Assembly: GCF_013282745.1 (NCBI RefSeq) | Contig: NZ_CP054044.1 | Span: 3,844,001-3,908,000 of the forward strand | Direction of reading: 5' to 3' | DNA from: Yersinia bercovieri ATCC 43970 | GTDB lineage: Bacteria; Pseudomonadota; Gammaproteobacteria; Enterobacterales; Enterobacteriaceae | Length of the DNA stretch: 64,000 nt | Shown here: piece by piece, positions 40,830-52,516 of the stretch | How positions within the stretch are numbered: the stretch's first letter is position 1 | Layout of the letters: every line of letters begins with the position of its first letter | Notes under the pieces: model-generated | Told to the model about the DNA's origin: nothing | Databases searched by the model: none | Seen by the model: only the letters and a program-made list of their open reading frames with translations | Position numbers and translations under genes: made by a program

Positions 40830-41864
40830 TCAGTCACTCTTGGGTAGTACCGCTTCAAGGCGCGCGGCAATCCGTTGAGGGACTTGCCGCTGCACCGCCT
40901 GTACAGCCTGTTCGATGGCGACTGCGAATGCTCGTTGATTCGCCGCACCGTGACTCTTGATTACGATGCCCCGTAATCCTAACAGACATGCACCATTATA
41001 CTGGTCGGGGTTCAAATGACCGAACCGCTTTGCCACACGTTTTTGCAGCCAGCGCCCAATGAGTTTAAGCCACCAGGATTGCTTACTGCCTTCGCCCGAT
41101 GATTTGAGCAGTGACAAGAACATTCTTATCACACCTTCCATGGTCTTTAGAGTGACGTTACCCACGAAGCCGTCACAAACCATTACATCAGTCTTGCCCG
41201 TCAGCAAATCATTGCCTTCCAGATAACCAATATAATTGATTGCCGGTGTATTTTTTAATACTGCGGCGGCTTCGCGGATATTATCTAGCCCTTTGCTTTC
41301 CTCTTCGCCAATATTAAGCAAAGCAACACGCGGGTTCGTAATTCCAACAACTTCTTCTGCCATCACCGATCCCATGACAGCAAATTGCACCAACATCGTA
41401 CTATCACACTCAACGTTAGCGCCTAAATCTAATACCACTGTCTTACTGCGCTGTTGATTTGGAATGACACTCATCAACGCCGGACGCGCTATGCCATCCA
41501 GTGGCTTGATCATCATCTTCGCCAACCCCATCAATACCCCAGTGTTCCCTGCGCTAACACAAGCCTGGGCCTCACCGTTTTTGACTAATTCCAATGCTAT
41601 GCGCATAGAAGTACCACGGCTGGCACGAATAGCTTGTGAGAGTTTAGCATCGCTGGCAATAACATGCTCAGCAGGGATGACCTGCAACCTCTCCAGCAAC
41701 AAAGGAGCGGCATTAACAAGTAACGGAGTGAGGGTGTCGGGATCCCCGACCAGCAAGAGTTTTAGCTGTGGGTTAGAGGCCAGTGCCTGCAATGAAGCAG
41801 GCACTGTGACGCAGGGACCGAAGTCCCCACCCATTGCATCTAACGCCAGGGTTAGACAAGTCAA
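40830..41864 (-). CDS. plsX: Phosphate acyltransferase PlsX
   Basis: 344 residues. Converts acyl-ACP to acyl-phosphate for phospholipid synthesis. N-terminal [12 protein letters not shown] and the glycine-rich [12 protein letters not shown] (about 101-112) are family motifs. The start appears to be TTG (41864), with AAGGCG 7 nt upstream. It lies between rpmF and fabH as in E. coli. Confidence 0.95.
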   Translation of the reverse strand: MTCLTLALDAMGGDFGPCVTVPASLQALASNPQLKLLLVGDPDTLTPLLVNAAPLLLERLQVIPAEHVIASDAKLSQAIRASRGTSMRIALELVKNGEAQACVSAGNTGVLMGLAKMMIKPLDGIARPALMSVIPNQQRSKTVVLDLGANVECDSTMLVQFAVMGSVMAEEVVGITNPRVALLNIGEEESKGLDNIREAAAVLKNTPAINYIGYLEGNDLLTGKTDVMVCDGFVGNVTLKTMEGVIRMFLSLLKSSGEGSKQSWWLKLIGRWLQKRVAKRFGHLNPDQYNGACLLGLRGIVIKSHGAANQRAFAVAIEQAVQAVQRQVPQRIAARLEAVLPKSD

Positions 41865-41897
41865 GGTATCGCCTTGCTAAAGATTAGCAAGTACTAC

Positions 41898-42077
<180 letters not shown>

Positions 42078-42602
42078 TTAATTACTTTTCTTTAAACTGG
42101 CTAATACGGCAAATGGATTGGGTTTCTCCACCTCTGCAGGCAGTTTACCAAATACCATGTCCGCCTCGGACACTTCACAGTGTTCAGAATCATGTACCGG
42201 AACGACAGGCAGTGAAAGAATAATTTCGTCTTCAATCATTGCCAGCAGATCAACTTCGCCAAATTCGTCGACTTCAATCGGCTCGTACGCTTCCGGTAAT
42301 GCTTCAGCCTGCTCATCATTGACGATCGGGCTAAAACAATACGTTGTATGAACATGGTGTGCAAACGTGTTATTGCAGCGCTGACACATCAATGTTACAT
42401 CGACGTCCGCATGACCTGTAATAACCGCCAGACGCTGATTATCGATATTAAACGATAATGAGGCCACGACATCGCTGTCCACACTTACCACTGAGTCGGC
42501 TACTCGTGTAACCTGCTCAGGCGAATAGATACCTGCGTAATCTAAACGTTTCTGAGCGGTACGAACCGCATCAATGGTCAGGGGTAATTTTACCTTTTGC
42601 AT
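42078..42602 (-). CDS. yceD: YceD, DUF177 protein linked to 23S rRNA/L32
   Basis: 174 residues. One DUF177 domain with a CxxC pair (MCQRCNNTF, about residues 75-83). Bacterial and plant relatives are needed for 23S rRNA accumulation, and the gene is nearly always upstream of rpmF, as here. Divergent from maf across 141 nt. Confidence 0.92.
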   Translation of the reverse strand: MQKVKLPLTIDAVRTAQKRLDYAGIYSPEQVTRVADSVVSVDSDVVASLSFNIDNQRLAVITGHADVDVTLMCQRCNNTFAHHVHTTYCFSPIVNDEQAEALPEAYEPIEVDEFGEVDLLAMIEDEIILSLPVVPVHDSEHCEVSEADMVFGKLPAEVEKPNPFAVLASLKKSN

Positions 42603-42743
42603 AGGGCGCGCATATTAACTTTGTAACGACATAGAGTCAAAGAAAAAGGCCGTTTTACTGCACCTTTCACCAATATTCGCTTCCGAAGCGGCAGACAGTT
42701 TAAAATGCCTGATTAAATTACGCTACGGTTTATGGAAAATATT

Positions 42744-43325
42744 ATGCCGCAACTGGTTCTTGCTTCAACCTCATCTTATCGCCGCACCTTGCTCGAAAAG
42801 CTGCAATTACCCTTTATTACCGCCGCGCCAAAGGTCGATGAGACACCACAGCCAGGGGAAGCCGCTGACGCATTGGTGCAACGGCTAGCGCTCGCAAAGG
42901 CACAAGCGCTGGCTGCGCGTTATCCACAACATAGGATTATCGGCTCAGATCAAGTTTGTGTGATTAACGGAGAGATCGTCGGAAAACCCCACAATCATGC
43001 CAATGCAGTGAAACAATTACAGCAAGCCAGCGGGCAATGTGTCACTTTTTATACCGGTTTAGCGCTGCTAAATACAGCAACCAGCACCATTAATTGTCTT
43101 TGCGAAACCTTTGACGTCTATTTCCGCACCTTAAGTGAAGCGGAGATAAATGGCTATTTGATACGAGAACAACCGTGGAATTGTGCGGGTAGTTTTAAAA
43201 GTGAAGGGTTGGGTATTACATTATTTGAGCGTTTGTCAGGCCGTGATCCAAACAGCCTCATCGGCCTGCCACTCATTGCCCTCACCCAAATGTTAATTGA
43301 GCAAGGGGTAAATCCATTACTGTAA
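42744..43325 (+). CDS. yceF: Maf-like 7-methyl-GTP pyrophosphatase YceF
   Basis: 193 residues from the ATG at 42744 ([14 protein letters not shown]); an in-frame ATG four codons earlier is less like the family. Maf motifs: LASTSSYRR (4-12), KVDET (about 31-35), GSDQVC (about 71-76), SFKSEG (about 150). It hydrolyses modified nucleotides, preferring m7GTP. Convergent with rluC, 6 nt apart. Confidence 0.93.
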   Translation: MPQLVLASTSSYRRTLLEKLQLPFITAAPKVDETPQPGEAADALVQRLALAKAQALAARYPQHRIIGSDQVCVINGEIVGKPHNHANAVKQLQQASGQCVTFYTGLALLNTATSTINCLCETFDVYFRTLSEAEINGYLIREQPWNCAGSFKSEGLGITLFERLSGRDPNSLIGLPLIALTQMLIEQGVNPLL

Positions 43326-43331
43326 GCGGCT

Positions 43332-44291
43332 TTAAACGGCCGTTTTCTTACGCAGTATCAGCAAGCAATGACGTAACTGGTTATCCAGCGGTGCTTCAAT
43401 GCGCATTGTTTCACCGGTATTCGGATGCTCAAAACGTAATGCCGCAGCATGTAGGAATAGACGATGCAGCCCAGTCCCTTGCAATTGTTGATCAAACTCA
43501 CGGTCACCATAGCGGTCATCAAATGCGATTGGATGGCCTGCATGTAGCGCATGTACGCGAATCTGGTGGGTACGGCCAGTGATTGGGCTGGCTTTAACCA
43601 GAGTCGCGTGCTCAAAGCGCTCTTCTACTTTAAAGCGCGTTTCTGAAGGTTTACCTTCGCTGCTGACTTTCACCACCCGCTCGCCACTTTGCATAATATT
43701 TTTCAGCAACGGTGCCTGCACTGCTTTGCAGTGGGATTGCCACTGACCACGAACTAGCGCCAGATAATCTTTCTGCATCCCTTTCAAGCGCAACTGCTCA
43801 TGCAAAGAGCGCAACGCCGAGCGTTTTTTGGCGACCAGCAAGACACCCGAGGTGTCGCGGTCAAGGCGGTGAACCAACTCCAGGAAGCGGGCTTCGGGGC
43901 GCAGAGCACGTAATGCCTCTATCACGCCGAAACTCAAACCACTGCCGCCATGCACCGCCGTGCCTGAAGGCTTATTCAGCACCAAGAGGTAGTCGTCCTC
44001 AAATAAGATGCAATCGGCCAGCACCGCGACTTTATCAAGTTTAGCTGATATCTGAATCTCTTCACGCTCCGCAACACGCACCGGTGGCACGCGCACTACA
44101 TCACCGTCGGCCAGTTTATATTCTGGCTTAATGCGCCCTTTATTAACCCGAACCTCACCTTTGCGTACGATACGGTAGATCATACTTTTGGGCACACCTT
44201 TCAATTTGGTGAGCAAAAAGTTGTCGATCCGCTGGCCCGCTTCATCGGCAGATATGGTTATTAATTGTACTGCTGGATTATTCGTTTTCAT
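43332..44291 (-). CDS. rluC: 23S rRNA pseudouridine(955/2504/2580) synthase
   Basis: 319 residues from the ATG at 44291 (MKTNNPAVQ), the E. coli length. S4 RNA-binding domain about 20-80 (QRIDNFLLTKLKGVPKSMIYRIVRKGEVRVN) and catalytic Asp in VHRLDRDTSGVLL (about residue 144). The upstream in-frame extension lies in the rne control region and is not favoured. Confidence 0.95.
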   Translation of the reverse strand: MKTNNPAVQLITISADEAGQRIDNFLLTKLKGVPKSMIYRIVRKGEVRVNKGRIKPEYKLADGDVVRVPPVRVAEREEIQISAKLDKVAVLADCILFEDDYLLVLNKPSGTAVHGGSGLSFGVIEALRALRPEARFLELVHRLDRDTSGVLLVAKKRSALRSLHEQLRLKGMQKDYLALVRGQWQSHCKAVQAPLLKNIMQSGERVVKVSSEGKPSETRFKVEERFEHATLVKASPITGRTHQIRVHALHAGHPIAFDDRYGDREFDQQLQGTGLHRLFLHAAALRFEHPNTGETMRIEAPLDNQLRHCLLILRKKTAV

Positions 44292-44864
44292 GGGGCGCGA
44301 TTCTAAATACACCGAGGAATTAGCGCCACCCCTTTTTCTGTGCTTAACTGTCATTCTGACTATTTAAAGATAACGTTTGCGTACATTTATTGTTTAATAA
44401 GACAACGATAGCCGCCAACACTGTGTAAACAGTAAAATAATCTTTATGTAGACAGGTAAAGTCATCTTGCTATATCAGTGTCAGCAATGGAATAATGATA
44501 GTAATTCTGCGTTGATTCTCGTTAGACCAAGAGACTTGTGGAATAAAAAGATTTGCCTGATCACACAAAAACGCAGCAATGGCGTAAGACGTAATGTGAA
44601 ATCAAGCAATTAGCGGGCTGCGGGTTGCAGCTTGGTCGGCAAGTGGGTAAAGCTCTGTTGTCTTATATTCAGAAGCTGCCCTTTATATAAAAGCGCTGTT
44701 TTTCAGAACGAAACACAGGCTTACCGAAATAATGCGCCCCTATGCAGGCGACAACCGTGAGGTTGACGGCTTTGCTAGAAGACTCGGGGTCATCGGTTTA
44801 CCCGACCATGAGGTTAATTTGCCCGCAGTTCTAACGCCAATGTAAAAATAATGAGTAAGTAAAG
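44292..44864 (+). promoter_or_regulatory. rluC-rne intergenic region and long rne leader
   Basis: 573-nt gap between divergent rluC and rne. The last 25 nt (CAATGTAAAAATAATGAGTA, 44838-44857) are identical to the end of the E. coli rne leader, and a CAACC / GGTTG hairpin sits at 44749-44768. In E. coli the long rne 5' UTR lets RNase E degrade its own mRNA; the same autoregulation is likely here. Promoter positions were not resolved. Confidence 0.65.
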
Positions 44865-47800
44865 ATGAAAAGAATGTTGATTAACGCAACTCAGCAAGAA
44901 GAGTTGCGTGTTGCCCTTGTAGATGGACAGCGGCTGTATGATTTGGATATTGAAAGTCCAGGCCATGAACAGAAAAAAGCGAATATTTACAAAGGTAAAA
45001 TCACCCGAATCGAACCCAGTCTGGAAGCCGCTTTTGTTGATTACGGCGCTGAACGACATGGTTTCCTGCCACTAAAAGAAATTTCTCGCGAATATTTCCC
45101 TAGTAATTACTCTTCCCATGGCCGCCCGAACATCAAAGATGTGCTGCGCGAAGGCCAAGAAGTTATTGTTCAGGTTGATAAAGAAGAACGTGGCAATAAA
45201 GGTGCCGCACTAACGACTTTCATCAGCCTGGCTGGCAGCTATTTAGTTCTAATGCCGAACAACCCACGGGCCGGTGGTATCTCTCGCCGCATCGAAGGTG
45301 ATGACCGCACAGAACTGAAAGAGGCCCTATCCTCTCTGCAATTGCCTGATGGCATGGGTCTGATTGTCCGTACTGCCGGTGTTGGCAAATCTGCCGACGC
45401 GCTGCAATGGGACTTGTCATTCCGCCTGAAGCACTGGGATGCGATTAAAAAAGCGGCGGAAGGTCGCCCTGCGCCGTTCCTGATCCATCAGGAAAGTAAC
45501 GTGATTGTCCGTGCTTTCCGTGACTACCTGCGCCCAGACATCGGTGAAATTCTGATCGACAACCCGAAAGTTCTCGAGTTGGCGAAAGAGCATATCGCCG
45601 CGTTAGGTCGCCCGGATTTCAGCAGCAAAATCAAGCTCTATAGTGGCGAAATCCCACTGTTCAGCCACTACCAGATTGAGTCGCAGATTGAATCTGCATT
45701 CCAGCGCGAAGTGCGTCTGCCATCCGGTGGTTCCATCGTTATCGATACTACCGAAGCCCTGACCGCGATTGATATCAACTCCGCACGGGCTACCCGTGGT
45801 GGTGATATCGAGGAGACGGCCTTCAACACCAACCTTGAAGCTGCGGATGAAATTGCTCGTCAGTTACGTTTGCGTGACTTGGGTGGCCTGATTGTTATCG
45901 ACTTTATCGATATGACCCCTGTGCGTCATCAACGTGAAGTGGAAAACCGCTTACGCGATGCCGTCCGTCAGGACCGCGCTCGCATCCAGATTGGTCGCAT
46001 CTCCCGCTTTGGTTTGCTGGAAATGTCCCGTCAGCGTCTCAGCCCATCGCTGGGTGAGTCAAGCCACCATGTCTGCCCACGCTGTAGCGGCACCGGTACC
46101 GTGCGTGATAACGAATCCCTGTCACTCTCTATTTTGCGTTTGATTGAAGAAGAAGCGCTGAAAGAGAACACCCATGAAGTTCACGCCATTGTGCCAGTAC
46201 AGATAGCTTCGTATCTGCTAAATGAAAAACGTGAATCAGTGAACGCCATTGAGAAACGTCAAGGCGGCGTGCGTGCGGTGATCGTGCCAAACGATCAGAT
46301 GCAAACACCGCACTACTCCGTCCTTCGGGTCCGTAAAGGTGAGGAAGTTCCTTCCCTTAGCTACCTGTTGCCACAACTGCATGAAGCAGAAATGGCGCAG
46401 CCGCAGGAAGAGGCCACTATTGAACGTAAGCGCCCAGAACAACCGGCGCTGGCGACCTTCTCTTTACCAACGGAAGTGCCACCGGAATCAACACCTGCTG
46501 CCGCCAGTGCTAAACCCACTGCTGCGCCACAGGTTGCTGCTACTACCACCACTGAACAGCCAGGCTTCTTTAGCCGCCTGTTCACAGGTCTGAAAGGCAT
46601 CTTCGCTACATCAGCAGAAGCCGAAGTTAAGCCGGTTGAAGTTGAAAAAACCGAAGCTAGCGAAACTCGTCGTAATGATCGTCGCAATCCACGCCGCCAA
46701 AACAGTGGCCGTAAAGATCGCGGTGACCGCACACCACGCGAAGGTCGTGATAACGCTAGCCGTGACAATAATGGCCGTGATAATGCTAACCGCGATAACA
46801 GTGCTCGCGACAGCAATAGTCGTGACAACAATAGTCGTGACAATAATGGCCGCGACAATGTCAATCGCGAGGGTCGTGATGATCAACGCCGCAATAATAA
46901 GCGTCCAACTCAACAAACTGCTGTAGCAGCATCAACTGATATTGTTGAAGCCGATAAAGAGCAGCGCGAAGAGCAGCCGCAACGTCGTGGTGATCGCCAG
47001 CGCCGCCGGCAGGATGACAAACGTCAAGCACCGCAGGATGTTAAAGCTAACGTTGATGTTCCCGTCGTCAGTGTCGAAGAAGCGCAACCTGAGCAAGAAG
47101 AACGTCAACAGGTGATGCAACGTCGTCAACGTCGCCAATTGAATCAGAAAGTCCGCATTCAATCAGCCAACGATGAACTGAATGCTCAGGAAAGCAACTC
47201 ACCGGTTGCCCCTGTCAGCGAATCAGTCACGACTTTTGCTACGCCAGTCGTGCAGGAAGAGGTGAAGTTACTGCCGCAAGCAACTGCTCAGGCAGATGAT
47301 GAAGCGACTAATGATCGTAATGGCAACAATGAAAATGGCATGCCACGTCGTTCTCGCCGTTCACCTCGTCACCTGCGCGTGAGCGGTCAACGCCGTCGTC
47401 GCTACCGTGATGAGCGCTACCCGACTCAATCTGCTATGCCTCTGGCGGGTGCTTTCGCCTCACCGGAAATGGCGTCAGGTAAGGTTTGGGTTCGTTATCC
47501 GGTCGCTCAGCCATTTGAACAAGCCGCGTTTGTTGAAAATCCGGTTGAAGAACAATTGCCAGTCGACGTTGCTGCAGTAGAAGCTACGGTAGTTGAAACT
47601 TCCGTAGTCGAAGCTCCGGTGAATGTTCCAGCGGCAATCATTGCAGCGCCAGTGGTTATCGCAGCGGTGACTGAAGCTGTTGCTCCGACACCTGCGCCGC
47701 AACATAAGCCCGGTGGTTCTTCGTCTTCGGCTGCCGCCGTTCCAGGCCGTGCCCCTGTTGTTGTGCCTGAAATTATCGCGGAGCCAATTGCCGAAGTGGT

Positions 47801-48356
47801 AGCAGCAACCGAAACCATTACAGCAATTGAAGCAGCCCCTGTCGTTGAAGAAGCTATCACGCCAGAAACTGCCAGCGAAAACACCATTGAGCCAGAAGCT
47901 GTGGTTGAAGAGCTTCAGGTTGAAGAGACCCAAGCTGAAGAGACTATTGTTGAGGTGCCAGTTGCCGCTGAGACAGCGGCTGTTGAAGAGCTGATTGTTG
48001 TTGAAGAGTCGGCGGTTGTTGAAGAGTCAGTTGAAGAGCCGAACCTGACTGAAGCTAATACTGTCGCGGAAGAGGCTGCCACTGAAGAGGTGCATGTAGC
48101 TGAACCTGTCGTCGATGTAACGCCAGCTGTGACACAGCAACAACCAGCTGTCGCGCATCCGGAAGGCGTGTTATTCAAACACTACGCCTCTGCACCGATG
48201 ACCAAAGCACCGGCACCTGAATATGCGCCGGAGTCGCAAACCAAAGGTCATTGGGAACGCCCAGCCTTTGATTTTGCAGGCAAAGGTTCTGCTGGCGGGC
48301 ATGCAGCCGCCACTCAGGCAACAGCCCCGGCGACCAAACCACAGTCAGTCGAATAA
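44865..48356 (+). CDS. rne: Ribonuclease E
   Basis: 1163 residues. Essential endonuclease and scaffold of the RNA degradosome. S1 domain about 36-120; catalytic Asp residues in [16 protein letters not shown] (about 303) and [11 protein letters not shown] (about 346); Zn-link CPRCSGTG (about 404-411). An amphipathic membrane anchor [13 protein letters not shown] is near 566-578. The disordered C-terminal half has Arg-rich RNA-binding blocks, including [25 protein letters not shown] (split here into the known AR2 region, about 827-851), an acidic Val/Glu-rich stretch, and a PNPase-binding-type end. A run of eight pentapeptides (about 628-667) is unusual. Confidence 0.97.
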   Translation: MKRMLINATQQEELRVALVDGQRLYDLDIESPGHEQKKANIYKGKITRIEPSLEAAFVDYGAERHGFLPLKEISREYFPSNYSSHGRPNIKDVLREGQEVIVQVDKEERGNKGAALTTFISLAGSYLVLMPNNPRAGGISRRIEGDDRTELKEALSSLQLPDGMGLIVRTAGVGKSADALQWDLSFRLKHWDAIKKAAEGRPAPFLIHQESNVIVRAFRDYLRPDIGEILIDNPKVLELAKEHIAALGRPDFSSKIKLYSGEIPLFSHYQIESQIESAFQREVRLPSGGSIVIDTTEALTAIDINSARATRGGDIEETAFNTNLEAADEIARQLRLRDLGGLIVIDFIDMTPVRHQREVENRLRDAVRQDRARIQIGRISRFGLLEMSRQRLSPSLGESSHHVCPRCSGTGTVRDNESLSLSILRLIEEEALKENTHEVHAIVPVQIASYLLNEKRESVNAIEKRQGGVRAVIVPNDQMQTPHYSVLRVRKGEEVPSLSYLLPQLHEAEMAQPQEEATIERKRPEQPALATFSLPTEVPPESTPAAASAKPTAAPQVAATTTTEQPGFFSRLFTGLKGIFATSAEAEVKPVEVEKTEASETRRNDRRNPRRQNSGRKDRGDRTPREGRDNASRDNNGRDNANRDNSARDSNSRDNNSRDNNGRDNVNREGRDDQRRNNKRPTQQTAVAASTDIVEADKEQREEQPQRRGDRQRRRQDDKRQAPQDVKANVDVPVVSVEEAQPEQEERQQVMQRRQRRQLNQKVRIQSANDELNAQESNSPVAPVSESVTTFATPVVQEEVKLLPQATAQADDEATNDRNGNNENGMPRRSRRSPRHLRVSGQRRRRYRDERYPTQSAMPLAGAFASPEMASGKVWVRYPVAQPFEQAAFVENPVEEQLPVDVAAVEATVVETSVVEAPVNVPAAIIAAPVVIAAVTEAVAPTPAPQHKPGGSSSSAAAVPGRAPVVVPEIIAEPIAEVVAATETITAIEAAPVVEEAITPETASENTIEPEAVVEELQVEETQAEETIVEVPVAAETAAVEELIVVEESAVVEESVEEPNLTEANTVAEEAATEEVHVAEPVVDVTPAVTQQQPAVAHPEGVLFKHYASAPMTKAPAPEYAPESQTKGHWERPAFDFAGKGSAGGHAAATQATAPATKPQSVE
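46746..46865 (+). repeat. Eight tandem 15-bp units inside rne
   Basis: In-frame degenerate 15-bp repeat encoding Arg-Asp-Asn-x-x units: [40 protein letters not shown]. It falls in the disordered Arg-rich region after the membrane anchor. E. coli RNase E has a different, non-periodic Arg-rich sequence here, so this is a local expansion that may vary between strains. Confidence 0.85.
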
Positions 48357-48387
48357 ATGCACTATTGCTAAAAGCAACATGCAAAAT

Positions 48388-48409
48388 AAAACCCGCTTCG
48401 GCGGGTTTT
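48388..48409. terminator. Bidirectional terminator after rne
   Basis: AAACCCGC-TTCG-GCGGGTTT with flanking A and T tracts; a UUCG tetraloop terminator shared by convergent rne and the downstream monooxygenase gene. Confidence 0.88.
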
Positions 48410-48421
48410 ATTATATAAAGT

Positions 48422-48709
48422 TTAAGCTATCTGTTTCAGTGTCTTGATTTCAATACTTTCCAGCTTGCCCTCTATCGATTTAACAAAATCGATGAAATGT
48501 TGCGCTTTATTATGTTTTTCCAATGCTTCAGCAGATGCCCAGCGCTCGAAAAACACAAAAGAACCATTTTGGTCGTTCTCAGCATGGAGATCATATTGCA
48601 GATTCCCCTTCTCCTCACGACTTGGTTCTATAATCTGATGAACCGCCTCTCTGACTTCATTAACAAATTCAGGCTTGGCCACTAAACTGGCAATCACACG
48701 AACTTCCAT
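48422..48709 (-). CDS. Antibiotic-biosynthesis-monooxygenase (ABM) domain protein, YgiN-like
   Basis: 95 residues, one dimeric ferredoxin-like ABM domain: MEVRVIASLVAKPEFVNEV, NLQYDLHAEND and FFERWASAEALEKHN are the family pattern. Relatives include quinol monooxygenase YgiN; the real substrate is unknown. A ribosome site GGAGA lies before the ATG. It is not found between rne and pyrC in E. coli, so it is a Yersinia-type addition. Confidence 0.85.
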   Translation of the reverse strand: MEVRVIASLVAKPEFVNEVREAVHQIIEPSREEKGNLQYDLHAENDQNGSFVFFERWASAEALEKHNKAQHFIDFVKSIEGKLESIEIKTLKQIA

Positions 48710-48958
48710 CGTAATTCTCCCATACAGTACATTTAATCCATCTATTTACGGCTAATTAATCACTCATCTTAGCGAGCAATTTCACCTATAGCCCCTCTAT
48801 AAGATGCCCTTTTTAGGTTATTTTCAACTCACCACTTACAATGTTTTCAACTTAAGCCTAACAATCAGATGCATCCTGCGCACTTTCCGCTTATCCTTAC
48901 ACCCCGCCGGAAACAGTATAAAAACCCGAAATCTCATCACCACTGCGGAGCTTGTTGA

Positions 48959-50005
48959 ATGACTGCACAACCCCAAACCCTGAAAATTCGCCGCCCAGAT
49001 GACTGGCATATTCACTTACGTGATGACGAAATGCTCAGTACCGTGCTGCCTTATACCTCCGAGGTGTTTGCCAGAGCTATTGTTATGCCGAATCTGGCCC
49101 CGCCTATTACCACTGTTGCCAGTGCGATTGCGTATCGGGACCGTATTCTGGCGGCCGTGCCGGTTGGGCATAAATTCACGCCGTTGATGACTTGTTATCT
49201 GACTGATTCACTTGATATCAATGAGTTGACCGCCGGTTTTGAGCAAGGCGTATTTACGGCGGCAAAACTCTATCCAGCCAATGCCACTACCAACTCAAAT
49301 CATGGTGTATCCGATATTCCAGCGATTTATCCATTGTTTGAGCAAATGCAAAAAATGGGTATGCCACTGCTTATCCACGGCGAAGTCACCGATGCCGCAG
49401 TCGATATCTTCGATCGTGAAGCGCGTTTTATTGATCAAATCATGGAACCGATCCGCCGCAACTTCCCCGAGCTGAAGATTGTCTTTGAGCATATCACCAC
49501 CAAAGATGCCGCCGACTACGTGCTGGCAGGCAATCGTTTCCTTGGTGCGACCATCACCCCACAACATCTGATGTTTAACCGCAATCATATGCTGGTCGGT
49601 GGCATTCGCCCCCATCTGTTCTGTCTGCCAATACTGAAACGCAGCACGCACCAGGCAGCATTGCGCCAGGCTGTCGCCAGTGGCTCAGACCGTTTCTTCC
49701 TTGGAACCGACTCAGCTCCACATGCCAAACAGCGTAAAGAGTCATCCTGTGGCTGTGCTGGTGTGTTCAATGCCCCCTCAGCACTGCCTGCTTATGCGAC
49801 TGTTTTCGAAGAGATGAACGCACTACAACATTTGGAAGCATTCTGTTCCTTAAATGGTCCACGCTTCTATGGCCTGCCAGTTAACGACGATTTTGTTGAG
49901 TTGGTTCGAACGCCCTGCCAACAACCGGAAGAGATCCCGCTGGGAAGTGAGTCGATCGTCCCTTATCTAGCCGGTCAAAGCATTAACTGGTCAGTTAAAG
50001 GTTAA
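48959..50005 (+). CDS. pyrC: Dihydroorotase
   Basis: 348 residues. Zn enzyme of pyrimidine synthesis that cyclises carbamoyl aspartate. Metal ligands: DWHIHLRDD (His about 17 and 19), carbamylated Lys in [13 protein letters not shown] (about 103), His in LIHGE (about 140) and FEHITT (about 178), Asp in LGTDSAPH (about 251). Upstream 250 nt presumably hold its promoter; no operator was identified. Confidence 0.96.
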   Translation: MTAQPQTLKIRRPDDWHIHLRDDEMLSTVLPYTSEVFARAIVMPNLAPPITTVASAIAYRDRILAAVPVGHKFTPLMTCYLTDSLDINELTAGFEQGVFTAAKLYPANATTNSNHGVSDIPAIYPLFEQMQKMGMPLLIHGEVTDAAVDIFDREARFIDQIMEPIRRNFPELKIVFEHITTKDAADYVLAGNRFLGATITPQHLMFNRNHMLVGGIRPHLFCLPILKRSTHQAALRQAVASGSDRFFLGTDSAPHAKQRKESSCGCAGVFNAPSALPAYATVFEEMNALQHLEAFCSLNGPRFYGLPVNDDFVELVRTPCQQPEEIPLGSESIVPYLAGQSINWSVKG

Positions 50006-50083
50006 TAATGATCAGAGGTAGGGAGCCTCACTCCCTACCCTCAAAAATTTTTATCTCAGCCAGTTGCAACCTGAATACTTACA

Positions 50084-50099
50084 CTGTATAAATAACCAG
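50084..50099 (+). promoter_or_regulatory. LexA (SOS) box of dinI
   Basis: CTGTATAAATAACCAG matches CTGT-N8-ACAG at 7 of 8 conserved positions, with an AT-rich centre. It lies 24-39 nt upstream of the dinI ATG; dinI is a known LexA target. Confidence 0.82.
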
Positions 50100-50122
50100 T
50101 ATAAATATTCGGAGGGCCAGAT

Positions 50123-50368
50123 ATGCGTGTTGAAGTCAGTATTGATAAAAAAAACCAGTTACCCGCCGGTGCTATCGAAGCGCTAACCAATGAATTAAGT
50201 AAACGACTGGATTCGAAATTCCCGGACACCAGCACCACAGTGCAAGTGCGTTACGCTGGAGCAAATAACCTTTCTGTTTTGGGCGGAGCTAAAACAGATA
50301 AGGACCTGATCTCTGAGATATTACAAGAAATATGGGAAAGCGCTGACGATTGGTTTGACGCAAAATAA
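50123..50368 (+). CDS. dinI: DNA damage-inducible protein DinI
   Basis: 81 residues. Small acidic protein that binds and stabilises RecA filaments and slows UmuD cleavage. Conserved start MRVEVSIDKK and C-terminal acidic helix DLISEILQEIWESADDWF. GGAGGG precedes the ATG. SOS box upstream and an intrinsic terminator just downstream make it a single-gene unit. Confidence 0.95.
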   Translation: MRVEVSIDKKNQLPAGAIEALTNELSKRLDSKFPDTSTTVQVRYAGANNLSVLGGAKTDKDLISEILQEIWESADDWFDAK

Positions 50369-50388
50369 CCCACTACAATGCTGTTTTT

Positions 50389-50414
50389 GCCGGGGGTCGC
50401 TCCTCGGCTTTTTT
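50389..50414 (+). terminator. Terminator of dinI
   Basis: GCCGGGG / CCTCGGC (one G-U pair), loop of about 6 nt, then T6. Starts 20 nt after the dinI stop. Confidence 0.85.
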
Positions 50415-50623
50415 ATATCAATGGATATATCCCCCCTTTCTCCCAGCACTTTCGTCACTCGCCTGCGATTAATTAATCATCAGAAAATAAATAATTTGTA
50501 AAGATCCGTGGATAATCACCACATTTATTAGCCGTTGCGTATACTGAAAAAGCTCACTTGATAATGAGCCGCATTGATCCTCATTAGTCACTCCAGTCAG
50601 TAACTACTAGATAAGGGGTCTTT

Positions 50624-50878
50624 ATGCACAGAAATGATGAAGTTATTCAGACTCACCCGCTTGTAGGTTGGGATATCAGCACGGTAGATGTATACAACGC
50701 GATGATGATACGTCTTCATTACCTGTCTTCCATGAATCAACCGCCAGAAGATGCACTGGTTGATAGAACACTCTGGTTAACAACCGATGTTGCACGCCAA
50801 TTAATAAATATTTTAGAAGCAGGCATTGCAAAAATTGAGTCATCAGAATATCAAGATCTGGATCACCGTAAGCATTAA
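50624..50878 (+). CDS. bssS: Biofilm formation regulator BssS
   Basis: 84 residues. Close to E. coli BssS/YceP: EVIQTHPLVGWDISTVD, TLWLTTDVARQ and ILEAGIAKIES are shared. Reported in E. coli to affect biofilm and indole/AI-2-related signalling; the mechanism is unknown. It has a strong terminator of its own. Confidence 0.93.
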   Translation: MHRNDEVIQTHPLVGWDISTVDVYNAMMIRLHYLSSMNQPPEDALVDRTLWLTTDVARQLINILEAGIAKIESSEYQDLDHRKH

Positions 50879-50913
50879 TTTTTGTCCACCAGTTAATTGT
50901 TCAATGCTCTCAA

Positions 50914-50949
50914 AAACAGGCACCAGTGAATATCACTTGGTGCCTGTTT
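50914..50949 (+). terminator. Terminator of bssS
   Basis: AAACAGGCACCA-GTGA / TCAC-T-TGGTGCCTGTTT, a very long stem (about 16 bp with one bulge) with a short loop, 35 nt after the bssS stop. Confidence 0.88.
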
Positions 50950-51136
50950 ATTAACCACTCCCACCGCCATAGGGCTAACACCCCTTTTTCTCCCCTCACT
51001 CCCATGCTATTACTATCGTTTTAGTTTTTATTGTTTCTGAATTGAAATCGTTTTGGCAAAAACCACGATAAATACGCGCAGCTAATCCAAAACGTGTTGA
51101 ATTAAGCCCGTAACGATATTCTCCAAGGTGCAAAAT

Positions 51137-52270
51137 ATGGATTACGATTTGATTGTCATTGGTAGTGGTTCTGTTGGCTCTGCCGCGGGCTACTATGCCT
51201 CACAAGCCGGCTTAAACGTGCTAATGATTGATAGTGCGATGCCTCCCCATCAGGCTGGCAGCCACCACGGCGACACCCGAATCATTCGCCATGCATATGG
51301 TGAAGGCGAGAAATATGTGCCCTTAGTATTACGTGCTCAAGCGCTTTGGGATCAACTGTCAGCCGAAACCGGTGAGAGGTTATTTCAGGCCAGTGGCGTG
51401 CTTAATTTGGGGCCAGATGACTCAACTTTCCTGCAAAATGCACAACACAGCGCGCAACAATATCATTTGCCGGTAGAGACGTTAACAGCAGCGCAGGTTC
51501 GTGAAAAATGGCCAGTATTTACTGTACCGGACAATTATATTGGTGTGTTTGAACCGCAGGCTGGTTTTTTGCGTTCAGAATTAGCTATCAAAACATTAAT
51601 TAAGGCGGTCACTGAGGCTGGCTGCGGTATCTTATTCAATTGCCCGGTCACGGCGATTGTCCCTCTGGAGGAGGGGGTAGATGTCGTCACCATTGATGGT
51701 ACTTATAGTGCCAAAAAAGTCGTCGTTACCGCCGGCACATGGGTCAAAGAGTTGTTACCTACATTGCCCGTGACAGCAATACGCAAAGTTTTCTCCTGGC
51801 ATCATGCCGATGGCCGCTACAGCGAAGGTAATCATTTCCCGGCATTTACCGTAGAAACACCGGATAACATCCATTATTACGGTTTTCCCTCACAAAATGA
51901 GGAGCTTAAACTCGGCAAGCATAATGGCGGGCAGCCTATTGAGTCAGCGGCTCAGCGCAAACCTTTTGGCAGCTATGCAGAAGATGGCACGGAAGTTTTT
52001 GGATTTTTACGGAATTTCTTACCCGGTGTTGGCGTCTGCCTGCGTGGCGCCGCATGTAGCTATGATATGAGCCCCGATGAAGACTTCATCATTGATACCC
52101 TGCCTGATAACCAGAATATTATGGTGGTAACGGGTTTAAGTGGCCATGGGTTTAAATTTGCGACAGCATTGGGAGAAGTTGCGGCGCTCTTCGCACAAAA
52201 CAGAGCTTCCCCCATTGATATATCTGCTTTTTCTTTGTCTCGTTTCACTCACTCCGAGCCTGAGAACTGA
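51137..52270 (+). CDS. solA: N-methyl-L-tryptophan oxidase
   Basis: 377 residues from the ATG at 51137 ([18 protein letters not shown]); a GTG three codons earlier is in the ribosome-site region (AAGGTG). FAD-dependent sarcosine-oxidase-like enzyme: FAD fold at 5-20, [23 protein letters not shown] (about 41-63) and covalent-FAD Cys region [17 protein letters not shown] (about 300). It oxidises N-methyl amino acids to formaldehyde, amine and H2O2. Confidence 0.94.
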   Translation: MDYDLIVIGSGSVGSAAGYYASQAGLNVLMIDSAMPPHQAGSHHGDTRIIRHAYGEGEKYVPLVLRAQALWDQLSAETGERLFQASGVLNLGPDDSTFLQNAQHSAQQYHLPVETLTAAQVREKWPVFTVPDNYIGVFEPQAGFLRSELAIKTLIKAVTEAGCGILFNCPVTAIVPLEEGVDVVTIDGTYSAKKVVVTAGTWVKELLPTLPVTAIRKVFSWHHADGRYSEGNHFPAFTVETPDNIHYYGFPSQNEELKLGKHNGGQPIESAAQRKPFGSYAEDGTEVFGFLRNFLPGVGVCLRGAACSYDMSPDEDFIIDTLPDNQNIMVVTGLSGHGFKFATALGEVAALFAQNRASPIDISAFSLSRFTHSEPEN

Positions 52271-52516
52271 CTCTTAACCCACATATTCTTACCGGCGACT
52301 ATTTTAATAAAAAATAGCTCGCCCGAGTTTTATTTATATTATTTATACCTATTTTTTGGTATAAACAGTCACCCTATTAATGGTAATGGTAATATTTATT
52401 CGTGCATTCCGTCGAAATAAGTCGATAATCCCGAATTGACGTTTAAGGCATCTGAGGACTACCTTATCCTTGTATGCAGCCAGGTATGGTTGCAGTTAGA
52501 CAAGGATGTATGTCTC

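Noticed and set aside
46361..46864. 167-residue minus-strand frame rich in LSRL/LLS repeats in rne
   Set aside because: It is the reverse reading of the rne pentapeptide repeats, not a gene.
46746..46865. CRISPR-like regular repeats
   Set aside because: The 15-bp units are contiguous and in the rne frame, without spacers; no cas genes nearby.
48720..48958. PurR operator upstream of pyrC
   Set aside because: E. coli pyrC has one, but no stretch here matches ACGCAAACGTTTGCGT well enough to call.
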